Origin: Neobacillus massiliamazoniensis
GTDB taxonomy: Bacteria; Bacillota; Bacilli; Bacillales; Cytobacillaceae
Length of the DNA stretch: 64,000 nucleotides
Assembly (NCBI RefSeq): GCF_001048695.1
Contig: NZ_CVRB01000005.1
Coordinates: 248,001 to 312,000 of the forward strand
Reading direction: 5' to 3'
The notes under the pieces are model-generated. The model was not told the DNA's origin and did not search any database. It saw only the letters and a list, made by a program, of their open reading frames with translations. Made by a program: the position numbers and the translations under genes. Shown one piece after another: positions 18,531-27,150 of the stretch (position 1 is the first letter of the stretch; each line of letters begins with the position of its first letter).

Positions 18531-18606
18531 TCTTATTTCTTGTTAAGTTATAAGGATAATTAAACCATTTCTTATTAAACTATTCTGCCAGTTACTATAA
18601 TTTAGA

Positions 18607-18653
18607 AAATGGCATTACCCCATTATTGAAGTCATCCCTCGTTAGCTTAATAA
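18607..18653 (+). repeat. Dispersed intergenic repeat, hairpin half
   Basis: AAATGGCATTACCCCATTAT followed by TGAAGTCATCCCTCGTTAG. Same loop as the copies at 22605 and 33752, but with a decayed right arm. Confidence 0.5.
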
Positions 18654-18775
18654 TTGAAAGAATAAATAAAATAAATTGAGGTACATCATTTTCGCTAACA
18701 AATAGACTACTGCCGTTCATAATTCTAATCTTGAATAATAGTATACTATTGAATTTATTGAAAGGAGGTGATTAT

Positions 18776-19561
18776 GTGTCTGATTTACAAGAACACCATC
18801 ACCACGACTGTTTTCAATATACCGCTCTTGGAAATTCTATTGCAGCAGGAATTGGTGCTTCATTTGTAGTCGATCCTCCTAAAAGATACGGATACGTGTA
18901 TTACTTTCGTGACTTCTTGGCGACAATATTCCCATGTGTGAATTTAACTAATCGCGCTACTCCTGCTTTTACGAGCACTCTTTTACTTCAGCAGTTGCAA
19001 ACCGATGCAGTCACACGAGAAGCAGTCAAAAAAGCGGATTTAATTACCATTAGCAGTGGTGGCGCCGATTTATTTAATTGCTTACTTCATCCAACACCTA
19101 ACTGTTTGCCAAATGCCGTCGCTACTTTTGCCCAAAACTGGCCCCTGATTATGAAGGAAATTCGAAAAAGTATTCGTTCCCATGCTGAAATTTTTGTAAT
19201 GACCGTTTACAACCCTTTCAAAGGCAATGACCCAAATTTCAATACGGCAGAGTTATTTATTCAGCAAATAAATAATGTAATTAAAACAAACCGTTTCAAG
19301 TTTCATTATAAAGTGGTTGATGTTCATGCGGATTTTCTTGGACAGTTTACTAACACCACTCAGTGGAAGGTTTGTACGTGGACACATTTCTGTGAAGTGC
19401 CACCTGATGTACATCCTACCGACGCAGGTCATTTAGAGATTGCTTGCTTGCATGAATTAAAATTCCTTAAAAATCATCCGGACAAGCTATGCCTTGTAGA
19501 TGATGATGACCAATGCAATGACGAAAGCAACAACGAGTTCTGCGATGAAAGTAGTGACTAA
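18776..19561 (+). CDS. SGNH/GDSL-type hydrolase
   Basis: A 261-residue esterase/lipase-like protein. Block I reads ALGNSIAAGIGAS (GNS in place of GDS, nucleophile Ser near residue 21), block III has SSGGADLFN, and block V has DVHPTDAGH with the catalytic Asp-His. Related spore-former proteins act on lipids or acyl groups. The C-terminus is an acidic Asp/Asn/Glu tail with cysteines (DDDDQCNDESNNEFCDESSD). GTG at 18776 is chosen because AAAGGAGGTGATTAT precedes it; the frame opens at a TTG at 18731 that lacks such a site. No signal peptide. Own terminator follows. Confidence 0.82.
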   Translation: MSDLQEHHHHDCFQYTALGNSIAAGIGASFVVDPPKRYGYVYYFRDFLATIFPCVNLTNRATPAFTSTLLLQQLQTDAVTREAVKKADLITISSGGADLFNCLLHPTPNCLPNAVATFAQNWPLIMKEIRKSIRSHAEIFVMTVYNPFKGNDPNFNTAELFIQQINNVIKTNRFKFHYKVVDVHADFLGQFTNTTQWKVCTWTHFCEVPPDVHPTDAGHLEIACLHELKFLKNHPDKLCLVDDDDQCNDESNNEFCDESSD

Positions 19562-19584
19562 AGGTTTAAATGATTAGCATTATA

Positions 19585-19613
19585 AGACCGTCCCTTATTC
19601 TATGGGACGGTCT
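19585..19613 (+). terminator. Intrinsic terminator of the SGNH hydrolase gene
   Basis: Perfect arms AGACCGTCCC and GGGACGGTCT around a nine-base loop, 24 bp after the stop. Confidence 0.75.
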
Positions 19614-20006
19614 CTCTATAGATAGGTATACCCTAAGCCACCCCTTCGTAAAAGCGGATAAGCAATCCACCTTGGGAAACTCACACATGGACATCAATTG
19701 ATTAATATCATTAATAATTCAAATATATGTAAAGTATATCTTTCTTTTTAAAATTTCCTCTAGTTGTATAGTTATTACCTAGAATTACAGACTCCTACTT
19801 CTTCAACTATACTGCCATTTAGTTTATTAGAGGGATTGCTACGACAACCCCATTGTTCAACTCACTCCCCGTCCTTAAGTGTAATACTTCACAAAGTTAG
19901 TAAAGAACAATAAAATAAAAACATTCCAACATTACTATTAATGGCATTTTTTGGGTGATATACTAGAAGTGAATTACTATCTAATAATGAAGGGAGTTTT
20001 ACGCGT
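19614..20006. other. Spacer with one repeat element
   Basis: About 390 bp without a gene. It holds a dispersed repeat at 19804-19898, and the DUF3224 gene promoter must lie in its last 100 bp. Confidence 0.45.
19804..19898 (+). repeat. Dispersed intergenic repeat element
   Basis: AACTATACTGCCATTTAG front, GGGATTGCTACGACAACCCC hairpin half, then CCGTCCTTAAGTGTAATAC and TTCACAAAG. Nearly the same element recurs at 34228. Confidence 0.6.
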
Positions 20007-20402
20007 ATGGAGGTAACATTTACAGTAAGCAAATGGGCTGAAAAGCCAGTTGATGACAGTAGAAAAGATTTCCCTATTAATATTGCCCATGTCGAATATG
20101 ATATTGAGGGTGAATTAAATGGAAAAGCTTTTGTTGAATATTTATTATATTATGTAGAGTCAAGCGTTGATGATGGTCACTTGGCCACTTCTAAAATTTC
20201 CGGATTTCTACATTTCGAAGGTACTTATAAGGGAAAAAAAGGGACATTTACAGCAATAGAGCAAGGAATATTTGATAAAGGAAATCTAGATTCTCCCGGA
20301 ACAATCATTAAAGCTACCGGTGACTTGGAAAGCTTAAAAGGGTCCTATTATTATAAATTTACAGGTCAAACCAGTAAGATGATTCTAGATTTTAATTTCT
20401 AA
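20007..20402 (+). CDS. DUF3224 domain protein
   Basis: 131 residues forming the small beta-barrel pattern of DUF3224 (allene-oxide-cyclase-like). Family features include FTVSKWAEKPVDDS at the start, ISGFLHFEGTYKGKKGTFT near residue 70 and GTIIKATGDLESLKGSYYYK near 100. Cytoplasmic, no cofactor motif; the role is not known. GAAGGGAG lies upstream of the ATG. Stands alone; a GGGGTATGTTA/TAACATACCCC hairpin follows 66 bp downstream. Confidence 0.8.
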   Translation: MEVTFTVSKWAEKPVDDSRKDFPINIAHVEYDIEGELNGKAFVEYLLYYVESSVDDGHLATSKISGFLHFEGTYKGKKGTFTAIEQGIFDKGNLDSPGTIIKATGDLESLKGSYYYKFTGQTSKMILDFNF

Positions 20403-20467
20403 CAAAATACCCCTGTTGAGTAAAAAGGGCATACAGAAATACCAGGAATGTCCTTTTCCCTGGATTC

Positions 20468-20498
20468 GGGGTATGTTATTAACGAAGTAACATACCCC
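20468..20498. terminator. Hairpin downstream of DUF3224 gene
   Basis: Perfect 11-bp arms GGGGTATGTTA and TAACATACCCC with a nine-base loop. No T run, so termination is only probable. Confidence 0.45.
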
Positions 20499-20529
20499 AA
20501 CCTTTAACGGTAAATTCATTCTTGTAAAG

Positions 20530-20585
20530 GTGCGACTGCCCGTCGCACAAAAGCGATTACCCTTTGTTCAGTAATCGCCCCTGCT
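20530..20585 (+). repeat. Double hairpin of the dispersed repeat family
   Basis: GTGCGAC/GTCGCAC (20530-20548) followed by GCGATTAC (20553-20560)/GTAATCGC (20571-20578), both perfect, then CCCCTG. The second is the core hairpin of the family with its own arm sequence. Confidence 0.6.
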
Positions 20586-20588
20586 TTT

Positions 20589-21056
20589 CTATTCAATATA
20601 ATTTACGTTATTTTCCTGACACCATTCAATCGCAATTTGTTTAAATTGCTCATCTCGGTATGAATACCATTGTTCTTCCAATTCTAAATCGATAATTTTA
20701 TCCTTAAATCTTCTAAAGGCACCCTTTCCCTTAATTGCCCTTAATAAGGACTCTTGCTTTCGTTGATCACTTACTGTAAGACAGAAGTTTTCCATAATTT
20801 CATATTCATTCACTTCATATATAGTTGGTAACTCAATATAATTTTCAAAGTTTTCAACCACATCCATTGCGATCATTCTATTTTCCTGTTCCCATTCAGG
20901 TAAATGATCAAATGGTTTTTCGTCTTCAGCAGCTCTCAGGTCCTCCGATGTTACTAACACGATTTCACCAGTTATAATATTTAGTAACGAACGTGACTCT
21001 TCAAACTGTATTTCCATTTCCTCAATGATATCTTTCAGTTTAACTTGTATACTCAT
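20589..21056 (-). CDS. UPF0158 family protein
   Basis: 155 residues matching UPF0158: VKLKDIIEEMEIQFEESRSL at the start, FDHLPEWEQENRMIAMDVVE in the middle, and the conserved AIKGKGAFRRFKDKI...LEEQWYSYRDE near the end. Cytoplasmic and acidic; the function is unknown, and such genes often sit among immunity-type genes. ATG at 21056 is preferred because AAAAGGTGATC precedes it; the frame is open to 21104, which would overlap the promoter region. It follows the broken DUF7832/Imm1-like gene on the same strand. Confidence 0.8.
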   Translation of the reverse strand: MSIQVKLKDIIEEMEIQFEESRSLLNIITGEIVLVTSEDLRAAEDEKPFDHLPEWEQENRMIAMDVVENFENYIELPTIYEVNEYEIMENFCLTVSDQRKQESLLRAIKGKGAFRRFKDKIIDLELEEQWYSYRDEQFKQIAIEWCQENNVNYIE

Positions 21057-21106
21057 TATTTGATCACCTTTTGATATTTTTACAAATTCACCCTTTAGTT
21101 GCATAA

Positions 21107-21997
21107 CTACCCCTGCTTATCAATTAAATGACGTAGTATATAGCCATTAGGGATTTTTCCAGGTTGATAAAAAGACTTAAAAGTTTTAATTGCATCAATA
21201 ATAGTTAAAACTTCGTTTCTTTGAATAGTAATTGGTCCTCAACTATAATTTATTGAAATTATTTCCTTATTCTCTTTTTCTAAACCCAATATCGAAATAA
21301 TGTTCGAATGCTTATATTCTATGGTAAGTCTTGATTTCGCACCAGCACATTGAATAAAGTCACCTGATTCATTAGTGAGGATGAAAAATGACTTAATACG
21401 AGGATTGATTTCGTTTAGGTTTTCCAAAATCATTTCAAGAGTTGGATTTTCAAGTTTCTTTGATTCATTATTAAATTCGTATTCAAAGATAATACTTCTC
21501 TTCCCTGAACCAAACTTTGGTCGTTGATTAACCCATTCCAAATATCTTTTATCAATTACGTTTTTAATTTTATTGTAGTTCTCCCACGTGTCTTCCACAT
21601 GATAAATTGTTTCTATTTCAGGAAATGTTTCTTCATAATCCTGTAGAAATAATCCAGTATCAAAATCAAAATAATTTTTTGCAAACTCATTTCCTTCATC
21701 ATTTAACATATCACTAGCTAAAACACCATCCCAATTCATATATATTTGAGTACCAGTTAGTTCTCTATGTTTAAACCTTTTTATCACCATTATAGTTTCT
21801 TCTTCAAACTCTTTACTGAATAAATTATTATCAATTATCCACCCTAAGAACATTCCTGTATGTACAAATGCTTAATTAATTGATAATTTTTTTGGGAAAT
21901 CACCTTCATAGTGGTATTTTGCTTTATCATAAGCAATTACTTTTAACAATAAATCCCACTCCTTTTCTGTGGTTTTTTGGTAATTTTCACTTTACAT
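21107..21997 (-). pseudogene. DUF7832/Imm1-like gene with three in-frame stop codons
   Basis: One continuous frame of 296 codons broken by TAA at codon 2 (21992-21994), TAA at codon 42 (21872-21874) and TGA at codon 253 (21239-21241), with no indel. Residues 15-130 fit a DUF7832-type domain: YDKAKYHYEGDFP, then after the second stop AFVHTGMFLGWII, and VEDTWENYNKIKNVIDKRYL. Residues 135-296 resemble an Imm1-type immunity domain, ending after the TGA with VLTIIDAIKTFKSFYQPGKI and P. The match continues across each stop, so the gene was recently whole. Longest intact piece is 21239-21853. Domain names are from memory. Confidence 0.65.
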
Positions 21998-22144
21998 TCT
22001 TGCCTTATTATTTCAATAAACAAAGACTACTCACCTTCTTTAATTATCATCCTCATTAGCTTTATAAGAAAAATATAAGAAAAAGACTACCATTTTTGGC
22101 AGTCATATATTCTTGTAAAGCACCTGTCTATTGAATAACCGGCT

Positions 22145-22501
22145 TTAAAAGTTAATTAGTTTTTCCTTAAATTCTCTTAAAATTTTCTTCCGTTTTTCAT
22201 AGTCTTTGGTATCAGCCTCTTCCCAAAGCTCAAGGTCTGCACCACGTTCAATTAAGTCTATAGCTGTTTTACGCACTTGTTCTTGAAGGCATTTTTTCTT
22301 CATTTGTATGGATGAAAGACCGATATAAACTAAAGACATTACCTCCAAATCATCTTCGGGATCAAACTAGTCCAAATATTCCTCTAAGATTAACTGCGTA
22401 GCTTCTTCAGGTGTATTTCCTTCATCCAAGTAGTCAATAAAACTATCTCTCACATCACAAGTCGTATCATCATCAAATAATCCTGTTCCCCAAGCACCCA
22501 C
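22145..22501 (-). pseudogene. DUF4259 gene interrupted by an in-frame TAG
   Basis: 119 codons from GTG at 22501 (AAGGAG seven bases upstream). The N-terminus GAWGTGLFDDDTCDVRDSF and PEEATQLILEEYLD is the hallmark of DUF4259. TAG at 22367-22369 (codon 45) follows, and the same frame resumes with FDPEDDLEVMSLVYIGLS and ends ADLELWEEADTKDYEKRKK plus REFKEKL, the normal C-terminus of the family. No indel. The function of the family is unknown. Confidence 0.75.
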
Positions 22502-22797
22502 ACTAACACTCCTTAATTTTCAAATTTACTTTTTATAATAATTCAATAAAAAGATTGGAATTTCCTTTTTCCATTGACCTGATCCGTTATTTAAAAAAGA
22601 AAATGGCATTACCTCCTTGTTGAAGTAATGCCCCCCGTTCGTACATTAAGTGAATTTATTCACACACATTTTATAATTTTAAGGCTATGTAAATGAAACT
22701 GTAGATTTTGATAAAAAACAAAAAACTTAATGGAACAATACTTTAAATTTCAATGTAAATGGGGTTTGAAATTTAAGATTATAAACCCTATTAAAAA
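22502..22797. other. Spacer; first copy of a large duplicated segment
   Basis: About 300 bp without a gene. From 22522 it begins a segment repeated at 26818 and includes a dispersed repeat element (22560-22665). Confidence 0.6.
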
Positions 22798-22890
22798 TTA
22801 TAAATTTAATTTCTTTTCAATTTCTTCCAATCTATTTTTTAGAGACTCGATTTCTTCTTCCACAGCTTTTTGTTTAGAGCCTTTCATATC
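22522..22890 (+). repeat. Direct repeat A1 (duplicate of 26818-27150)
   Basis: Shares TTTTTATAATAATTCAATAA, then TTGGAATT..., GTGAATTTATTCACACAC, ACTTTAAATTTCAATGTAAA and the C-terminal coding part of the small membrane gene with the copy at 26818-27150, in the same orientation. It is somewhat longer here because the core hairpin is intact. Confidence 0.75.
22560..22665 (+). repeat. Dispersed intergenic repeat with core hairpin
   Basis: Hairpin arms GGCATTAC (22605-22612) and GTAATGCC (22625-22632), perfect; then CCCGTTCGTACATTAAGTG and AATTTATTCACACA as tail. Confidence 0.65.
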
Positions 22891-23001
22891 TTGGTAAATT
22901 GAATATCCTCCTTTAATTCCACGAAATATCATCCAAATAGCCAATATGAGTAATAATAAAACTACTAAAACCAAAAAGAACACTGCTATATCCAAATGCA
23001 T
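22798..23001 (-). CDS. Small membrane protein with C-terminal coiled coil
   Basis: 67 residues: one hydrophobic helix (IAVFFLVLVVLLLLILAIW, residues 5-23) followed by a charged heptad-like helix (VEEEIESLKNRLEEIEKKL). AAAGGTGG precedes the ATG. Its C-terminal part recurs as a fragment at about 27060-27150. Function unknown; the shape suggests a membrane-tethered oligomer. Confidence 0.65.
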   Translation of the reverse strand: MHLDIAVFFLVLVVLLLLILAIWMIFRGIKGGYSIYQDMKGSKQKAVEEEIESLKNRLEEIEKKLNL

Positions 23002-23067
23002 CCACCACCTTTAGGACCCCCATAGTTAAGAAATCCCCCGTTCGTAGTTTAATAAACAACACATTCG

Positions 23068-23562
23068 TTACTTTTTCCGAGGAATAGTTAGTGTGTTCCA
23101 ATTACTTGATTTTAAATTTTTCGCTATATAAACGATTTGACCAACATGATAGGAATAATGGTACATTTGGCGTTCAATCGCTTCTATAACTGTATGGAGT
23201 TCATTTCGGATGATAATTGTTTTTAAGAGATCGTCTTCGTGAATATCTTTCAATGCAGTTAAAAAAGTTTCCCACCCCAGCTCCCACAATTCCATAACTT
23301 GTTCTTTGGTTTGTATATCTCCCCCAAATTCATCATCCCGATTTCGAAATAGTTTTTCGCCATCTGTAGTGAAGAAATCTGTCCAGCGAGAGACCATATT
23401 ACCACTCATGTGTTTTACAATAATAGCGACACTATTGGATTCTTCATTCGGAGACCAAAATAATTCACTTTCGGTTAATTGTTGTATTGCCTTTTCAGCT
23501 GTTATTTTTGTTTCTCTAAACCGTTGGATAACTGTTTTCAAGTACTCTCCACCTATGTTCAT
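23068..23562 (-). CDS. DUF1572 (DinB-like) family protein
   Basis: 164 residues of the DinB four-helix fold: YLKTVIQRFRETKITAEKAI, SNSVAIIVKHMSGNMVSRW with a first metal-type His near residue 50, and MYHYSYHVGQIVYIAK near 135 with the later His residues. Members may be metal-dependent thiol transferases, but the substrate is unknown. The ATG at 23562 lacks a good ribosome site; TTG at 23541, five bases after GGTGGAG, is an alternative start. Stands alone. Confidence 0.8.
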   Translation of the reverse strand: MNIGGEYLKTVIQRFRETKITAEKAIQQLTESELFWSPNEESNSVAIIVKHMSGNMVSRWTDFFTTDGEKLFRNRDDEFGGDIQTKEQVMELWELGWETFLTALKDIHEDDLLKTIIIRNELHTVIEAIERQMYHYSYHVGQIVYIAKNLKSSNWNTLTIPRKK

Positions 23563-23708
23563 TCAATTCAGCTCATCATAAAGTATTTTTTATTTATTTC
23601 TTTAGATTATTAGTGAATCCCTTTATTTCAGATATTTGTTTAACTTTCTTGAACCGTTAGCGTAAAAAGAGTTTTTTTAATTCTGCAATATTATCCTATT
23701 AAACAATA

Positions 23709-23953
23709 GGCTGTGTTAAACTTGTCTGTTGATTTGCGCTCCAGGCGCTTCGCTTTCCGCGGGCGTTCCGGGGAGCCTCCTCGGCGCTTTAGCGCCTGTG
23801 GGGTCTCCCCTGCCCCGTACTCCCGCAGGACGTTGAATCAGCATCCTTGAATCAACACCTCACGAAGGAAATGCGATAGCATTTTCGAGGATCTCGCGCC
23901 TTCCGCTCCAATCAACATAGTTTCAAAAATCAACAATGACCTTTAACACAGCC
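23709..23953. mobile_element. MITE-like GC-rich element with terminal inverted repeats
   Basis: A 245-bp element flanked by inverted GGCTGTGTTAAA (23709-23720) and TTTAACACAGCC (23942-23953); pairing extends inward imperfectly to TGTTGATTT. The interior is strikingly G/C-rich against its surroundings (CGCTTCGCTTTCCGCGGGCG, GGGGTCTCCCC) with internal palindromes such as GGCGCTTTAGCGCC. Closely similar intergenic elements are, to my knowledge, common in Bacillaceae. No ORF inside, so any movement would need a transposase elsewhere. Confidence 0.75.
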
Positions 23954-24021
23954 AAACAATAAAAAAGGAGTTGTATGACAACCCCTATTTAACCAATTTA
24001 AAACACTCGTTACTAATCAAA

Positions 24022-24283
24022 TTACGCAATAGCTGAATTTATTTTATTCATAATAGAAATATAATTTGTCGTGAACAAGATGTAGTTGATCGTTTTCGTT
24101 TTAATAAAAACTCTGTCAGTAGTCCCAAATGGAGTACCGATTCTTATAGCTTCCTTATCTCTTCCACCATATGTATCATCTAAAGTTACTTCTAGAATAT
24201 CAGAAATAGGAATTTCAACCTTAGCTAATTGTTATTTAATAACGATATTTTCATTTAATCTTTCTACATTTATTTCCCAACAT
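24022..24283 (-). pseudogene. SunI-like immunity protein gene, broken
   Basis: About 87 codons resembling the SunI/YnzG family (PH-like membrane-associated bacteriocin immunity proteins): QLAKVEIPISDILEVTLDDT, AIRIGTPFGTTDRVFIKTKT and NYILFTTN are clear. Two lesions: an extra A near 24270, in the GGGAAATAAAT stretch after the start MLG, shifts the frame, and TAA at 24232-24234 interrupts it where a tryptophan codon would be expected. Not functional unless repaired. The surrounding 23954-24360 holds nothing else. Confidence 0.65.
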
Positions 24284-24360
24284 CACTTTTCTCTCCTCAA
24301 TCAATAAAATCGCATGAATTTTTCACTTAAGATTATCCAAATTTGATCTTTTTTTAATCT

Positions 24361-26568
24361 TTATACTCGTGCTGTTACTTTCTCCTCTTGACTGGTTTGT
24401 TCAGACGCAGGTTCTTTGTCTAAAACATATCCAAAAGCTTTAACTTTGCCATCTTCTTGTTCTTCAAGGTAAACGCCTTGAATTTCAGGAGAGAAACCAG
24501 GGAAATTATTAATTCCTTCTTCTAAAGCTAAGAAATATTGTTGTACTGTCTCATTCCATCTTTCACCAGGAACAACACAGAAGATTCCTGGAGGATAAGG
24601 TAGGGCACCTTCTAAAGCTACCTTTCCTACAATGTCAGTTAATGGCACCAATTTAGAGTTGTTGCGGATTAACTCATATCTAGCTTGTTGAGGGAGCATT
24701 GCTGATTCTGGTAATGTAGCTTTACTAAATAATTGTCTTTGATATTTTTTAACATTTCTAGTTTTATAGAAGTCATGCATTTCTTGACATAGCATTCCAA
24801 TCGTATAGCCTTTATAACGATCTCTATTCTTGTTATAAATTTTTGGAAGTACAACAATTAAAGGTGCATCTTCCCTTACATATTGTTCAAAACGGACAAA
24901 TTGTGATACTAGGTTTTGCATTTTTGTTTCAGTTGAAGCAGGAGTTAGTAAGAATACAATGGAATTCAAATCATTTTTCTCAGGAATAATTCCATTTTCT
25001 CTTAAGAAGTTGCAAAGAATAGTAGCTGGGATACCAGAATCTTCATATTCACCTGTTTCAGCATTGATACCAGGAGTAGTTAACAACAATTTATTTGGGT
25101 CAACAAAATATTGGTTCTCGCCATAGCCTTCAAATGAATGCCATTTTTCACCTGGATGGAATTTGAAGAATTCTAGATTATTAGCAATTTCTTCTGTGTC
25201 ATGTTCTTCCCATTTCTTACCGTTAATTACTTGTGGAAAAAATGGTTTAATTAAAGAACAATTTTTTAATACTGATTTTCTTGTTTCAACGCCAAGCTTA
25301 ACGCAGTCTGCCCATATCTTAATTCCTGCCTCGCCATCGTGCATTCTAGCGTTTACATCCATACTTGCATACAATGGATATAACGGACTTGTTGAAGCAT
25401 ACATCATAAAGGAATTGTTGAAACGTTTATGATCTACATAACGTTTTTGTCCTTTAATATGACTATCTTTTTTATGAATTTGTGATGCTTGTGACAATGC
25501 AGCTAGTTGTTTGTGAACAGACTGTGTAACAAAAATTCCAGGGTCATTTTCATTAAGTTCTAACAATAGTGGTGAACAGTCTTTCATCATTGGAATAAAT
25601 TGTTCATAACCAACCCATGCAGAGTCAAATAAGATATAATCGCAAAGATGTCCAATTCGATCGACAACTTGACGTGCGTTATAAATGGTACCATCGTAAG
25701 TTCCTAATTGAATAACGGCTAACCTAAATGGTCTTTTTGCGTCTACTTTGTCTTGTGCAACATTAGCAATTTGTAATCTTAAATAATCTTCATCGAAGCA
25801 GTGGTCATTAATCCCGCCGATAAATCCAAATGGGTTGCGGGCAGTTTCTAAATAAACAGGAATACCACCTGCTTGCACTAAAGCGCTATTATAAACTGAT
25901 TTATGGTTGTTTCTGTCAAACAATACTAAATCGCCAGGTGCTACGACAGCATTCGCCACAACGGCATTTGCAGTACTAGTACCATTCATAACGAAGTATG
26001 TTTTATCAGCATTAAACACCTTTGCAGCATGTTGTTCAGCATCCACTGGAGGACCTTCATGAATTAATAAATCTCCTAATGCCACATCGGAGCAGCAAAG
26101 ATCTGAACGGAATAGGTTTTCTCCATAATATTCATAGAAAGCTCGTCCAGTAGGGTGTTTACGGAAAAATTGTCCACCTTGGTGTCCTGGGGTGGCAAAT
26201 TGAACATTTCCTTGATCCACATAACTTGTTAATGATTTAAAAAATGGTGGCAGTAAATTTGCTTCATACTGGGATGCTGCTTCTTCAATTTGTCTGCTAT
26301 AAAGGTTTGTGTCAAAATGATTGCCATCCATAATGCGGTAAACTTTACCAACGAGGTCATCTGCAAGTTTAGTTAAACTTGATTTAATCACAAATACTGG
26401 AATACCAAATTTTGTGCTATCTACTTCATTAATGAAGCTTGTTTCTTCATCAGTTACAACCACTGCAGCTACATCTGTATAATCAGTGCATCCTAATCCA
26501 ATAGTTTCTCGAGTTGTTGAAAAGAAATTCATTGATTCAGGGTTGCAAGCAATCTTTAATTGTTTCAT
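24361..26568 (-). CDS. Ornithine/lysine/arginine decarboxylase (full-length, PLP-dependent)
   Basis: A 735-residue fold-type I decarboxylase with an N-terminal wing domain, large PLP domain and C-terminal domain, the length of the inducible acid-stress and polyamine enzymes (CadA, AdiA, SpeC/SpeF) rather than the 480-residue Bacillus SpeA type. PLP lysine lies in TQSVHKQLAALSQASQIH, with the Asp in FDSAWVGYEQF. HPGEKWHSFEGYG and the ending PYPPGIFCVVPGERW are conserved. Substrate choice is not readable. ATG at 26568 follows AAAGGGG; the open frame upstream is a duplicated fragment of this gene. No antiporter gene adjoins. Confidence 0.88.
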   Translation of the reverse strand: MKQLKIACNPESMNFFSTTRETIGLGCTDYTDVAAVVVTDEETSFINEVDSTKFGIPVFVIKSSLTKLADDLVGKVYRIMDGNHFDTNLYSRQIEEAASQYEANLLPPFFKSLTSYVDQGNVQFATPGHQGGQFFRKHPTGRAFYEYYGENLFRSDLCCSDVALGDLLIHEGPPVDAEQHAAKVFNADKTYFVMNGTSTANAVVANAVVAPGDLVLFDRNNHKSVYNSALVQAGGIPVYLETARNPFGFIGGINDHCFDEDYLRLQIANVAQDKVDAKRPFRLAVIQLGTYDGTIYNARQVVDRIGHLCDYILFDSAWVGYEQFIPMMKDCSPLLLELNENDPGIFVTQSVHKQLAALSQASQIHKKDSHIKGQKRYVDHKRFNNSFMMYASTSPLYPLYASMDVNARMHDGEAGIKIWADCVKLGVETRKSVLKNCSLIKPFFPQVINGKKWEEHDTEEIANNLEFFKFHPGEKWHSFEGYGENQYFVDPNKLLLTTPGINAETGEYEDSGIPATILCNFLRENGIIPEKNDLNSIVFLLTPASTETKMQNLVSQFVRFEQYVREDAPLIVVLPKIYNKNRDRYKGYTIGMLCQEMHDFYKTRNVKKYQRQLFSKATLPESAMLPQQARYELIRNNSKLVPLTDIVGKVALEGALPYPPGIFCVVPGERWNETVQQYFLALEEGINNFPGFSPEIQGVYLEEQEDGKVKAFGYVLDKEPASEQTSQEEKVTARV

Positions 26569-26589
26569 AATTTTTCCCCTTTCTTTCTG

Positions 26590-26813
26590 TGGAGTAGTTA
26601 ACAAGAGTTTTTTTGGGTCAACAAAATATTGATTCTCGCCATAGCCTTCAAATGAATGCCATTTTCACCTGGATGGAACTTGAAGAATTCTAGTTTATTA
26701 GCAATTTCCACTGTATCGAACTCTTCCATTTTGTTTCCGTTAACCATTGGAGGAATAAATGGTTTAATTAAAAAACAATTTTTCCATAATGATTTTTTAG
26801 CTTCGATACTCAT
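26590..26813 (-). pseudogene. Internal fragment of a second decarboxylase copy
   Basis: Matches 25072-25290 of the downstream decarboxylase with scattered substitutions (KNCFLIKPFIPPMVNG against KNCSLIKPFFPQVING). A lost T near 26664 (CCATTTTCACC against CCATTTTTCACC) shifts its frame. It runs directly into the ribosome site of the intact gene and adjoins direct repeat A2, so a second decarboxylase gene was probably collapsed here by deletion. Confidence 0.8.
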
Positions 26814-26817
26814 TTTG

Positions 26818-27150
26818 AAATTTGATTTTTATAATAATTCAATAAAAAGATTGGAATTCCTTCTTCCTGATCAGTTATTTGAAAAAGAAAATGGCATTTC
26901 TTTAAGTGAATTTATTCACACACTTTTTATATTTTTAACGCAATGTTAATGATACTGTTGATTTTGATAAAAAAACAAAAACCTTAATGGGTCCATACTT
27001 TAAATTTCAATGTAAATAGGGTTTGAAATTTAATGATTTCAAACCCTATTTAAGATAATAAATTTAATTTCTTTTCAATTTCTATAAATCTAGTTTTTAG
27101 AGACTCGATTTCTTCTTCCATAGCTTTTTGTTTAGATCCTATCTTAGCTG
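26818..27150 (+). repeat. Direct repeat A2 (duplicate of 22522-22890)
   Basis: Carries the same spacer as A1, with the core hairpin shortened (GAAAATGGCATTTCTTTAAG), and ends in a C-terminal fragment of the 67-residue membrane protein (ESLKTRFIEIEKKLNL on the minus strand). The N-terminal half of that gene is missing. Confidence 0.75.

Noticed and set aside
21239-21241. TGA as a selenocysteine codon
   Set aside because: The same frame also holds two TAA codons, no SECIS-like hairpin follows, and the family has no redox cysteine at this position.
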